From Steromphala cineraria (taxonomy: Eukaryota > Mollusca > Gastropoda > Trochida > Trochidae): a stretch of DNA of 64,000 bases. The position numbers and the translations under genes were made by a program. Below the pieces are notes generated by a model. That model was not told the DNA's origin. It was given only the letters and a program-made list of their open reading frames with translations, and ran no database searches. This document shows positions 34,301 through 45,147 of the stretch, one piece after another. The stretch spans positions 3,203,749-3,267,748 of the forward strand of contig OU744720.1 in assembly GCA_916613615.1 (NCBI GenBank), read 5' to 3'. Each line of letters opens with the position of its first letter. The stretch's first letter is position 1.

Positions 34301-37300
34301 GGATACCGCAAAAGCAGAGCAGCCCCGGAACTTTGGGTTTCGCCTTACCCTGTTCCGCCTTTTACAGGCCTCACCAAATTGGGAATTTTCTCGTGACCTT
34401 GACCTTTGACACTCAAGGTCACACAATCAATGAACACATTTCATTGAGTATAACATTATTGTAATGAAATAAAGTGTTAAAAATACAATTAATCCATTTT
34501 CTCCATATATGTTGACCTTGCTGTGACCTTGACCTTCGACAGTTAGTACCCAAAACTTTTTGAAAATGTTGAACTTCTCAAGAGATAATATATACAAAAT
34601 CTAAACTTCATAGCACAAAAACTTTTCAAGTTATTGTGTTTAGAAGGAATTGCAATAACTCATATCTCATGACCTTGACCTTTGACCTTCAAGGTCACAC
34701 AATAATTGAACACTTTTTATTGAGTATAACAATCATGTATTGATTAAAAGTGATCATAGTTAAAATTAAGCATTTTCGCTAAACCATGCTTAAGTCATGA
34801 CCTTGCTGTGACCTTGACCTTTGACAGATTGTAGCCGAAACCTTTTCAAAATTTTTTACTTTTCCAAGGATGATATATACCAAGTTAGAGCTTCATAGCA
34901 CAAAAACTTTTCAAGTTACCGTGTTTACAAAGAATTTTGTGGTGATTTTATAACTCGTGACCTTGACCTTTGAACTTGAAAGTGAACATGTCATAATGAT
35001 TCCCTGGAAGTATTAACATTTAGACATGTTCATGAGTTCTGAAAAGCTAAATGGGATAAAGTTATACCCCAATTTAGTGCATTTTGTAATAACTCATATC
35101 TCATGACCTTGACCTTTGACCTTCAAGGTCACACAATCATTGAACACCTTTTTTTGAGTATAACAATCATGTATTGATTAAAAGTGTTCATAGTTAAAAT
35201 AAAGCATTTTCGCTAAAACATGCTTACGTCATGACCTTGCTGTGACCTTGACCTTTGACGGATTGTAGCCAAAACCTTTTCAAATTTTTTTACTTTTCCA
35301 AGGATGATATATACCAAGTTAGAGCTTCATAGCACAAAAACTTTTCAAGTTATCGCGTTTACAAGGAATTCTTAGTGTGAATACATAGCTCGTGACCTTG
35401 ACCTTTGACCGTGAAAGTGAACATGTCAAAATCGTTCCCCCGAGGTATGAGGAGTAAGGTATGAATAAGAGTTCTGGAAAGCTTAGGGGAAAAAAGTTAT
35501 AGCTAGTAGTACGAGTGCGGCGGCGGCGGCGGCGGCGGCGGCGATGGAAACTTCACAAAAACTGATAGCAGCCCCGTCCTTAGACGGGGCTGCTAATTAA
35601 ACATCATTTCTATCATAATAGATAACTTATGTCTCCATTAATCTTTAATATTTTTAATATAAAGTGGAGGGTGGTGCTTTCTTATTTTCGATGAAATTGC
35701 AATGAAGATACGACGATATACTGAAGGGTCATAGTATAGCCTATCAGACTTGTCGGTAGCCAATCCTACATCCCTAACTAACAATAATTACATATACTTG
35801 AAACACAGAAGCATTCATGAATCACAAACAAATTCGGTTCTAGGAAATTTAACTTCATCCGACACCTACCAAGAAACTGAACTGGCAAGACGAGATACTC
35901 CGCCTTCATAGCTTCAGCCTTCAAGACCAGCTTGTAGAGAGAGTTTGCAACTGCTCGGTGGTCCAGTTTTTCGTACATACAGTGGAGAAGATAGCGAGCC
36001 TTCGAAACACCCTTGACTGTCTGAATTACCTCCCCTAACAGCAGCTGAGGGGTATCTATAGGGAGAACAGATTAGAAAATAATTGCATATTACACAAGAA
36101 GAAATGGTCCGCCGCCAAGTATTCATTTAAGCTCCAAATATTTTCCTTCATGAGCTGTAACTCTGTAATTTGTAACTTTTTTATCTCATTTTCGAACACA
36201 ATGAAGGTACTGATACCATGACGACTCACAACAAATTTGGTTAACCTATCCTATATAGTTTCTGTGAGAGGCTGTTCCCTTTAACTTGGGCGGATGGACG
36301 CCGGACACATGGATGGAGCCATGGCAGTGGAAAAAAAGGGTTCAGAGATGTTAAAAAATTAATGAAGAACGATTTGGATGATAAATAGAATCTCACCCTC
36401 ATGTCATCAAATATATCAACATTCGTTGATTAAAGTAAAAATACCCTCGGCAAGCCTTAAAGTAAAAATACCCTCGGCAAGCCTCGAATATTTGTATATT
36501 TTTCAACTCGTGTTGATATAATTGATATCAGAATCTCTAAGTATTGTTGCATGTTCTGACCTGAATTCAGTTACATGGCTTCCAAATAATCTTCAGTATC
36601 AGAAGCAAGGGGCAGGTAACTCCTGTAAACTTTCTTTCACTTGCTTTCTGCCATCTTTCTATTTAAATGATGAGGTTGTGATTGCACAAAGCAGGCTGTC
36701 CTCAGACTTATCAAGAGGAAAAGTTTACATCATTGTTGAGGCAATATTTTGGATAAGATTATTCCTTTCGCATTATCACAAGGAAGACCAGCCCACTGTG
36801 ACTTACCTTGGTTGTTCCAGGGGACCTGAAGCTTTTTTAACAAAGGATGAGTCCCTGAAAGTAAGAAAATGTAAAAAATGATAACAAAAACAACATTAAT
36901 TTCATTTCACATTGTTTTAAATCAAACATCTGAAGAAACCCAGCAAATGTGATCACTAAAGCCCTCCTGTAATGTGACGGCTATTACATTTACAACAATC
37001 ATAAAATATAGATATAAATCAAGTTACCGATATGTGTACGAATGCAGAAAACTATCAATTGGCAAAACATATTAGTAACCTGGAATCGTAATCCCTGAAA
37101 GGCACATCTGCACTATATAGTTTATATACATACCAAATTTGAAGTTCTGAGTCAAAAAATTTCAAAGAAAATGTCTGGACCCGGAAGAAAATTAAGAAAT
37201 TTGGTGGTTTTTGGTTAAAATATATCATAAGAGATTATCCTTGAAATGTGATGCCTGAAAGACCCATTTGTATTAGATAGCACCGGTAAATATCATTTCA

Positions 37301-39962
37301 TTATTGTACTACCCTAAATGTTCTGGATACCCAGAGATCACCATCCTGTTGAATAATATGGTACATCTCCTGTCCCTTTGGGTATTATGGTACCTCTATT
37401 GTGTCAAAAGTTCTACAGCGTGTATATTCTAGAACTGCGGTAGTGTCCTCAATCTACCGTGGTACCTTTATTTGCTTCATCCTTGCTCCACAGACACAGC
37501 ATGATGTCGCAAGTGATGTTTGATGGGTCCATTGTCTTCACCTTCAGAGAAACTCTGGTCCTTGCAGTTGAGCCACAGTTAGAGTTACCACCTGTAATTT
37601 GTAACAATTAAACTAAGGTATTTTATCTCTTTAATTATCTGTTTTGTTATTGGATAAACCATTAGAACAGAATATAATTGTCCCTTAACCCTTAATTTAC
37701 GATTTCCTATTAAATAAGGAAGCAAAACGAAACTGAGATGTAAGCATGCTATTCATGTTATTCTTGACCTTAGATAAATGTTCTAAACTCTGAATAAAGC
37801 CATGATAATCACCTTTTGATCCAGCTGTTTTTTCTGCTTGTTGGTTTTCATGTTGTGAGTCAGTATTGTTCCCTCCTGAAGGACCAGACTTGCTATCTGC
37901 GGCATTCTGCCTGGTCTTTCCCTCAGTTTTCTCTCCTTGAGTTGCCTCCCCTTGATCTCTCAGAGTTTTCTCCCCCTGAGGCCGCGGGGGTCCCCCACAC
38001 CGGAGACAGAGGGGGTAAGTGGATGGGGACGTGGGGTTTAGACAGTCGGGTCTCTCACACTGGTCAGATAGGGAGTTGAGCTCGGGATTACTCACTGACC
38101 TCATCCTCTCTATGCTTCCAACTGACAATGCCAACGATTCAGAGTTGTGGCGACTCAGAGGCATACTGGCTTGAATAGTCGAAGGCTTGGGCTGTAGGTT
38201 CAAGTTTTCAAAACAGCTCAAGCAGTATGGATAGGTTTCCTGTACACATTTCTTCTGACATTGCTCGTTTTTACATTGCTCAGACAAGACAGAGAACATC
38301 TTTTGGGATTTTGGAGTTGTAGTTGGTGACACAACAGCTTCTGGTGATGTTGAAGAACTTCCAGTTGCTAGATTACCTCCTGTGGGTGAAGATCCAACCT
38401 GTGATATATGTGTAGAAGTGATTTGCCCATAGGTTGAATCAGGAGATAAAGAATTCTGTCCACTCTTAAATACTTCAGCTGATTCTTTCATATCTTCAGT
38501 GGTTGAGTTGGACGTTGGTTCCAAACTGAGCTGTGTTGAAGGTGAAGATGACCCTACGTCAAGAACATCTCTTCTCAAGCTCTCACTGCCTGCCTGACTA
38601 ACAGCTGAGGGTCCCGATGCATGACGTCGCTTACTACTTTGAGCCATGGGGGTATTCTTTTCATATAGGTAGTTTTTGTGACACATACTACAAAAACCTT
38701 CTGTGTTTGGATTGCCAAAATATTTACATTCTGGTCCTCGACATGTTCTGTTATAAGGAGAATTTGGTCTCGGTGGTTCTGCTATCTCTGTGTACTTCTG
38801 GAGACACTTGGAGCAGAGTCCACTATGCTCTTTTGATCCAAAGAAGGGACAATCCGGAGTTATGCACTTCTTGGAAGTTCCAGCGCCAGCCGTAGCCTGA
38901 GCCCCAGATACATGTAAATCAGAATTGAAGCAACCTTGACAAAGGTGATTGAAATGAGGAACTCCTTGATTAGAGCAACCTTGTATGATGCAAGGGCTTG
39001 CTTTGTGGGCCTGCTTGTTGTTGTATCGAAGTAACAGGCACTCTGTGCAGAAACCATCCTTGGTCTCAACATTGATGCAGCCTTGAGTAGCACAGATCTT
39101 CCATTCTGATGGCCTATCTCCAATGACGGTAGCAGGAAGGTTAAGGCTGGAGGAAGGTAAAGATGATGTGCCAGGGGTTTGCCCTCCAATGACAACAGTT
39201 GTAGGAATGAGGGTTGAAGGTGGTACACTTGATGTTGCTGATGGTGTGTTTCCGCTGACAACAGCGGGTGATGCAAGACTGGATGATGCTGCGGTAGAGG
39301 CTGGTGCATCTCCTGCTGCCCCCGGTCCATGGGCAGCTGGTTCCAGATACTTCAGATAGCACACACGACATTTTCCATCGAGGGTTGCAATTGCAGGCTC
39401 TAGACAGTGCACTGAGCTGCATTTGACACTGCCTCTTGCTTTGATACAACTATTGCACAGAAAATCATTCTTTGCCAAACTAAAATTTGGACAGTTTTTT
39501 GTGATACAGCCAAATTGTCTTTCTTGGTAACAATCATTACATAAGTTCTTTTTATGAACATGACCAAAATGACGGCAACCTGGCGTTTCACACTTCTCGG
39601 TTGACATTTGAGTCGTAAACAGAGCAGATATACGACTTGTGAAGATGATGCTGCATTCCATGCACATCCCTGAATTTGGTGTGTTATTTGGACAGGTAGG
39701 AGTCACACATGTTCCATTTATTCTATCGGAATCTGAGTGACTTACCAGGATCTTCTTCTGGACATACGACAGACAACTGTTACAGAGGAAGTTATTCTTC
39801 CCATTTCCATAGTTCTGACAGCCCGGTGCGATACAGCGTCTGGAAGATTCTGGGTTACCGTCCGTAACGTCAGTATCTGTTTCCACGTCAGGAGGGGATT
39901 TGTCCTTATCCATGAGTTTTTTCTCCATTTTGCCCTCTGCATCAACTGGCTGACACTTATAT
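27570..39962 (-). CDS. Gene A: A20-type zinc fingers + macro-like domain + caspase-like protease
   Basis: Nine exons join in phase on the minus strand: 39962-37813, 37591-37466, 36854-36807, 36055-35870, 34167-33955, 33058-33029, 29984-29856, 29563-29437 and 28314-27570 (stop 27572-27570). The product, about 1,250 residues, has eleven Cys4 fingers, then a divergent macro-like domain, then a Cys-rich module (CHKC, CLSCLK, CPHHGECLSPVG), then a C14 caspase-like domain with GH and DCCYS motifs. The first listed exon is preceded by an acceptor (TTTTCAG), so upstream exons exist; two candidates are at 46796-47471. The best downstream start inside it is MEKKLMDKDK. A paralogue without visible fingers lies at 49007-61303. 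A signalling role in cell death or immunity is inference from the domains. Intron joining is by eye. Confidence 0.8.
28315..29436. other. Gene A intron with a repeat copy
   Basis: The intron carries a shortened copy of the AGAGCC...GGCTCT tandem-unit family (28682-29057, single degenerate unit, ACGG-type tail). No extra exon is seen. Confidence 0.5.
28682..29057. repeat. Short copy of the 17273/18222 repeat family
   Basis: It starts TAGAGCCATTTGCTCTGTAG and ends with a GACGTACGG microsatellite-like stretch and AGCTCAGATGAGCT. It matches the ends of the longer copies with most of the tandem core missing. Confidence 0.75.
29437..29563 (-). CDS. Gene A exon: start of the caspase-like domain
   Basis: A 127-bp exon with acceptor TTGCAG|GTCAC and donor ATCAG|GTAAAT. 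It encodes GHKNTFALLVAGYD followed by IKDTMKMRDVL, the first strand and helix of a C14 fold. The gene B exon 50148-50274 has the same length and phase and reads GHENSFAILVSGFD. Confidence 0.85.
29856..29984 (-). CDS. Gene A exon: Cys-rich module
   Basis: The exon encodes a compact Cys/His cluster (CSPFCLSCLK, CPHHGECLSPVG), probably zinc-binding, just before the protease domain. The gene B counterpart is 50727-50864 (CAVFCMNCLQ, CQHHGPCLTPIG). With the preceding 30-bp exon it supplies a further CxxC pair. Confidence 0.8.
30275..31895 (+). mobile_element. 5'-truncated LINE (CR1/L2/Rex1-like) in a gene A intron
   Basis: An open frame from about 30278 to 31779 encodes a non-LTR reverse transcriptase: WKTSEIIPVPKK, NDYRPVALTS, FVDFSSAFNTI, NTGAPQGCVISPVLF and the catalytic FADDAA. 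No endonuclease domain precedes it, so the copy is 5'-truncated. The 3' end is an (ATT)n tail at 31868-31891, typical of L2/CR1-like elements that end in short repeats. It is antisense to gene A. The RT frame is intact, so the insertion is fairly young. The exact clade needs a tree. Confidence 0.85.
32326..32486. repeat. Near-perfect 160-bp hairpin
   Basis: Arms of about 72 bp (32326-32397 and 32414-32486) pair almost completely, with a short loop around CTCGTTCTTCGAA. Ends read ATACAGAACG and CGTTCTGTAT. It lies in a gene A intron. It may be a foldback MITE or a source of a long hairpin RNA. Confidence 0.85.
33029..33058 (-). CDS. Gene A 30-bp micro-exon (CxxC)
   Basis: Acceptor TGTTCGCAG and donor |GTACGT frame exactly 30 bp encoding CHKCQRYPQ in the phase required by both neighbours. 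Gene B has a 30-bp exon of the same phase at 51310-51339 encoding CLKCEGKNA, which makes the call firm in spite of its size. Confidence 0.8.
33955..37591 (-). CDS. Gene A macro-like domain (four exons)
   Basis: Exons 37591-37466, 36854-36807, 36055-35870 and 34167-33955 join in phase. Aligned with gene B they give a strand (CDIMLCLWSKDE), HPLLKKL, a central ARYLLHC strand, a helix and strand (AEAMKAEYLVLPVQFLG), and a C-terminal helix and strand (KMVTDVCLFVIDDF, LTKFCMCFRSDE). The gene B version is closer to PARP-type macro domains (SVAGPVIEDW, GGNLETGRILHC). The VNAAN-type loop of ADP-ribose-hydrolysing macro domains is absent, so hydrolase activity is unlikely. The fold call rests on pattern only. 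Confidence 0.65.
34283..35597. mobile_element. 1.3-kb HINE/Helitron-like repeat, copy 2
   Basis: Direct repeat of 20726-22049 with only scattered single-base changes and a shorter (CGG)n run near 35518-35542. Flanking bases differ outside ACTAG on one side and TGCTAAT on the other, so these are independent insertions, not a segmental duplication. It lies in a gene A intron. Confidence 0.8.
36130..36345. repeat. Diverged HINE-like fragment
   Basis: A TTCGAACACAATGAAGGTA body and a GGCGGATGGACGCCGGACA tail resemble the ACGG-microsatellite ends of the other tandem-unit repeats. The opposite end is not clear. Confidence 0.4.
36432..36485. repeat. Small tandem duplication
   Basis: The word AAAGTAAAAATACCCTCGGC followed by AAGCCT occurs twice in direct succession. 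Confidence 0.8.
37813..39962 (-). CDS. Gene A exon: eleven A20-type zinc fingers
   Basis: One 2,150-bp exon with donor TCAAAAG|GTGATT. It encodes eleven Cys4 fingers of the pattern C-x4-C-x(10-14)-C-x2-C. Typical ones are CITPDCPFFGSKEHSGLCSKC and the one containing CKYFGNPNTEGFCSMC. Fingers 1-5 (about residues 45-208 of the open frame), 6-9 (about 293-435) and 10-11 (about 560-660) are separated by Ser/Thr/Pro-rich linkers. This is the finger type of TNFAIP3/A20, ZNF216 and Rabex-5, which binds ubiquitin. A20 itself has an OTU deubiquitinase and seven fingers; no OTU domain is visible here. The last two fingers are the most divergent. The exon starts in the middle of a codon, so coding continues upstream. 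Confidence 0.85.
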
Positions 39963-40305
39963 CTGAAAATCACAATGATTCCAAATAATTCTTTTATGAT
40001 AAAGTACTTATCAAAAAGAATTTACAGTACAGTTTGATATGTTAGGCTAATACAGTATCATTTACAAGTGAATGTATTTGTAAAATCTACATCTACAAAA
40101 ACACTGATTGTATATATTCCTCAAAACATTTCATATTATCACCAAACATGCATATACTTGTCTATTTACAATGATACAACATGATTTTGCAAATTTGAAT
40201 CAATTATTAATATCACAAGGCCTCCATTCCAGTGCTAAACTCCTCTGCCTATATTTCATGAAATTGGAGTAAACATTTACATGATAAAAGTACCGAGGGT
40301 ACAGA

Positions 40306-41966
40306 AGCTCACCTTAAAATGAATGATGTGGTAATATGGTTTAATTGTGTAACCATCTTTTATATGATAATTGATTATGGCTGCCATCACGTTTTTTAGG
40401 AGAGTTTAGCAATTTGTGTATTTTGGCTTTGTGTATTTGGAGAAGCATAGTGTGCTGAGCATGTAAACCTGAACTCTAGCTAAGCCCTTATGTGTGGTAT
40501 TTAAAGACTTGATGGGAGAGAACATGCATTGTTGTGAAAAATATATATAATTTCACAAAACATAGTTAGCTTATGTCCTAAATTGATTTTGTGTCAAGAA
40601 GAACTTCTGTTAGATATAGAAATGATACAAATATGAGTAAAACACAGGAACTGGAACCTGATGCAAAATAACTCTTTCCACATCAACTTATCATGTAGAT
40701 TGCTTAACACAAAGCTTATTGTTGACAAGTTTTGTGTAAGTTGTTATTCTTAGAAAGAACATATCACTGTCATGAGAATACAAGTCTAATTTCCATAACT
40801 CTTATTGCATACACATGGCCATATAGCATAATGCTCTACCATATCAATTGGGTCAGGTTGATTATGCAACAGACTAGCAGCTGACACTGTGATGCTAGCA
40901 GCCTGTATTGGGATGTGTATTAGAAAAGCATAGTGGACTCAACATGAATATCTGAACTCTGGTTGACCCCTTATGTGTGGTATTTAAAAGAATATAAGGG
41001 AGATACCATTGTTTAACATGATGTTTAATGTGTTGGGTTTTTGCAGCTAGTTGCCATAAAGATTTTAAACAAATTAATTAATTATGTTTGTCTTTCATCT
41101 TAATTTATTTTAGAAACACTTAAAAATATAGAACAACTTGCATGACAATCTTAAATATTCCATATTCAAGATAACATTATGATTAGTAAGTTCAAATTAG
41201 AGAATTTATATGGTGCGAGTGATCACTTGATGAAAGCTTAAAATTTAGTAATAATGATGTGTCATCTGAAGCTGAAAAGACAATATAGCTGCCATCTTGG
41301 ATTCTCAAAACTGAAACGTCTACCTTTCTGTGCGGAATCACTATAGGTATAACATACTACAATTTAAAAATAATATCTAGATTGGTTTAGGAGAAGTAGT
41401 CTTTTTCATGAAATCTAATTGAAAATTCAATATGGCTGCCATGGCGGCCATATTGGATTCTCAAAACTGAAACGTCTACCTTTCTGTGCAAATTCACCAT
41501 AGGTATAATATTATACAATTTCAGAATGATATCTATATTGGTTTAGAAGGGGTAGTCCTTTTCATGAAATCTAATTGAAAATTCAATATGGCTGCCATGG
41601 CGGCCATATTGGATTCTCAAAACTGAAACGTCTACCTTTCAGTGCGGAATCATCATAGTTATAACATACTACATTTTCGGAATGATATCTAGATTGGTTA
41701 AGGAAGAGTAGTCTTTTTCATGAAATCTAATTGAAAATTCAATATGGCTGCCATGGCGGCCATCTTGGATTCTCAAAACTGAAATGTCTACCTTTCTGTG
41801 AGGAATCACCATGGGTATAACATACTACAATTTCAGAATGATATCTGGATTTGTTTAGGAGGAGTAGTCTTTTTCGTGAAAGTTTACGGACGGACATATA
41901 GACGGACGACGGACGAAGCGCCACGACATGTATATACGCTCACATTTACTTTGTAAAGGTGAGCTA
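40306..41966. mobile_element. HINE-like repeat with 157-bp tandem core
   Basis: It starts AGCTCACCTT and ends AAGGTGAGCT. The interior has nearly four units of about 157 bp (41287-41880) sharing GCCATGGCGGCCATATTGG and AACTGAAACGTCTACC. A GGACGGAC microsatellite (about 41887-41915) follows. The last 35 bp form a strong hairpin (GCTCAC.TTTAC with GTAAA.GTGAGC). The build matches the repeats at 999, 18222 and 20726. It lies upstream of the zinc-finger exon of gene A. Confidence 0.65.
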
Positions 41967-42225
41967 AAAACAAAAATTGCTCTAATTTTCTCCAGGAATT
42001 GGTTAATTGCCCCTGTCCAAAAAAGTAAGTTACAAAATAGGTCCAATAATAAAATATCTATCAAAAGAAATAGGTATCAAAACAAAATGAAAAGAAACAT
42101 TTTGAAGCAAATGGCTTGCAGATATTGCACATATAACTTCTAATCAAAAGAGTTCGGGCGGCTTCGGGTGGTGTCCAAACCTCGGTCAGTTTGCCCTAAA
42201 TAGAAATTTTGACTTATACTATATA

Positions 42226-42660
42226 CACTGTGTATAACCGTACACCGGAACTAGCGAGGTGTACGGTGGAGAAATGTTGCTAGCGAGGAGCGTGATCGCA
42301 AACGGGATCACTTAAAAAGCAATCATCGCCGTTTCATCAACTTTTTCTATGTTATTATCATGCCAATAGCTTTCCGAGATATAACTATTTAATGTCATAT
42401 CCTGTTCATAGTCAGAGATAGCAAATATGTTACTAGCAACAGCATTACTCGCAACTGTCATTGAACATTACTGTCCCTTGGATACAGAATGACAAGCACA
42501 TACATTTATTCGTCATTTCACTAAGTATGTGTGCTAAAATTACCACATGATGTTGATTATTTGATAGTTATGAAGTAACCTAACTTTTGATTTCGGCTCC
42601 TCGCTAGCAACATTTCTCCGCCGTACACCTCGCTAGTTCTGGTGTACGGTTATACACAGT
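42226..42660. mobile_element. MITE with ~66-bp inverted ends
   Basis: Ends starting CACTGTGTATAACCGTACAC are inverted copies with about three mismatches. Each end itself contains a GTACACC...GGTGTAC hairpin. The interior of about 300 bp encodes nothing. A short TATA-like flank may be the target duplication. Confidence 0.75.
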
Positions 42661-43637
42661 GCTATAATAATGATGTAAATTGTGCCTGAAAATTGATTTT
42701 TGAAAACAAAGTCATTCCCATTGATATTTGATCATATCTCGCTGGTTGATCAAGGAGAGGAATTTTATGATGTAAATAAGGTTTATCAGTTAAGATTTCA
42801 CATAACTATTTCAATACCGGTAACTTTATCTTATTTTCTGTTATCATGACATAGCAGTGAATCTCTGAATTCTGATAGTAATCTATTGCTTATTTCTATT
42901 ATTTATAATCCCAATATTTTAATAATGACATTGAGATAACATCATGGTTCCAAAAATCTGTACCAGATTCACATCACATTGGTGGTAAAACTCAATACCA
43001 GCCATCAGTCAATTTAACATAATTTTGTTTTGCATACAAAATTGAAATAAAGAATGAATATTGTCCGTCAAATGCTTAATCAGAAATCCATGTGGGCTTT
43101 CTTTGGTTTTACAATCCTCTACATAAAAGTTTTACTTATCAGCATAGAAAAAGATGATAAAACCCAATTATCTAATTGTCATATCACAGGCAATTTGATG
43201 AAATGAAATATAATACATAAAATGGGTAAAATTTGTATCAAAATATTTTCATTCAATTTCAAAGTTGAGTTGAGAAAATGCAACAAATGCTCTAGTTTTT
43301 TTATGGAATAAAAAAATGTGTGTATGTCTCTTGAGAAAAACAGTTTATGTTTAGGTGCAACCTCAATGGTAAAGGTTGAAGATGTCACCAGCAACAACTC
43401 AACTGTCACTTGTGACATCAATCAGGGAAGTATAATACAAGTATAAAGTGTTATAACATCCCTGCATCAATGTAATCACTGTTATCAACAATAACACCGG
43501 GTAATGCCTTGACCATCTATGGTAATCCAGTACTAATTAGCAGCTCACTGTGCGAGTTTACAAGACAGCATTAGCTAATCAGGCCTAGAAATTTCGTCTA
43601 TGTAGGACCGTTTTAGCTAAGTATGCATAGCTCTGAC

Positions 43638-44238
43638 CAGGTTGGGTACACCCACTGATCGGGATATTGTGTCTCGATCGGGATACAATATCCCGTTTGG
43701 GATATTTCACTATATCCCAATCGGGATATACTTTTTCACTTCTTAAATTATTTCAAAAACTATAAACTTCCGCAAAAAAGTGTCTCATATAAACTTGGAG
43801 AGGTAGATTTTGTGCCCATGTTCAGCTTGACAAAATGAACATTTGTAGCAAAATGGAAAATTATAATGTATCAAGGATTTCATACCATTAAAGAAATTTG
43901 ACTATTTTTAAAAATTGTCTAAAAATTCATGGAAACTAACGCTAAAATAATGCATTTTCAATAAGGATAAGTAAACTTAATGTACACTTTTACATTAGTT
44001 ACATTTTGCAACAAAAATTTTTTTACATTAACAAAAAAAGTTCAAAGCATCATAATAAATATGTTTCAATGTGAACATTCTTTTCAAGTTTTTCCTCTTA
44101 TGCGGAAATACATCGTTTCCATATAAAATCAGTAAAACACATTGCTATATCCCGATTGGGATATAATGAAATATCCCAAACGGGATATTGTATCCCGATC
44201 GGGATATAATATCCCAATCAGTGGGTGTACCCAACCTG
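43638..44238. mobile_element. MITE with ~95-bp inverted ends and GATATCCC repeats
   Basis: Inverted ends start CAGGTTGGGTACACCCACTG and contain several GGGATAT/ATATCCC palindromes. Flanks CTGAC (43633-43637 and 44239-44243) form a possible 5-bp target duplication. A weaker outer inverted pair (GCATAGCTC near 43626, its complement near 44262) surrounds it. Confidence 0.75.
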
Positions 44239-44289
44239 CTGACCTCGTCATGATCTGGAGCTATGCATTAGCTAGACCGTTTCTAAAGG

Positions 44290-45147
44290 AGACGACGGTC
44301 AGCATGGTCATTCAATCGTTTCCCTTATGAATTTAATCTATTAAACATTCGTTAAATTGTTTGATATTATTTCTTAAAATATGTTGTCCCCACCTGTTAA
44401 ACTAAGTCTAATTCTAAGAACGAGTACTTTCGAGTGAAGTCCACCCCTTTTACGTCGGCCTGTTCCTCAAAGGGACATAACTCTAAATTGCCGAACAAGG
44501 ATGAAGACCACAAACGAAAATACGTTTGTTGGTAAATGCTTTTCACCAATGAACATGATCGTAAAAATAGTTATCAAACACAATTAATTTGTTTTAGAAA
44601 ATCAATAACTTTACTGTCCCGATCGAAATGCCTTATGCATTCAAAGTGATATTTTTTCTTAATCGAATACAATGATTGGATTAGTTGAATTGTATTAAAT
44701 ATATGTATTATTTATGAATTTAGAGTAACTTATACATACAATTTAAGAAAGGAAATTACATGTGAATGTGTTTATATATGACACTAGAACCCGTATTAAA
44801 GCCTAGGCTAAGATAAAAGTCTAGGAAGTTATATAACGTACACTTTATTTGATGTTTACAGGGCGATGTTTGCCTTTTAAGTAATACTTTACCTTATCGA
44901 TCGCCCTAAACTCCTTTTAATAGATATAAAGTATTATATATCCTTCAAAGGAGAATGTTTATTCATGGCTAAATCAACTTGACACCAACAGTTAGGACTT
45001 GTATTATACATACAAGGTATTTTGAACTCACATTTGGTACACTTCAGTTTTAACAAAACCAAATCTAAAAATATCTTAATCAAGAGTTCTATAATTATCA
45101 TTTTATCACATTCGACAACGTTGGTTAAATAACATACGTACAACGTA
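44290..45147. other. No feature seen
   Basis: AT-rich sequence, probably intronic or intergenic, without a supported exon. Confidence 0.4.

Noticed and set aside
37697..37812. Read-through extension of the zinc-finger exon
   Set aside because: A good donor at 37812 in the right phase for the next exon indicates that the frame after it is intron.
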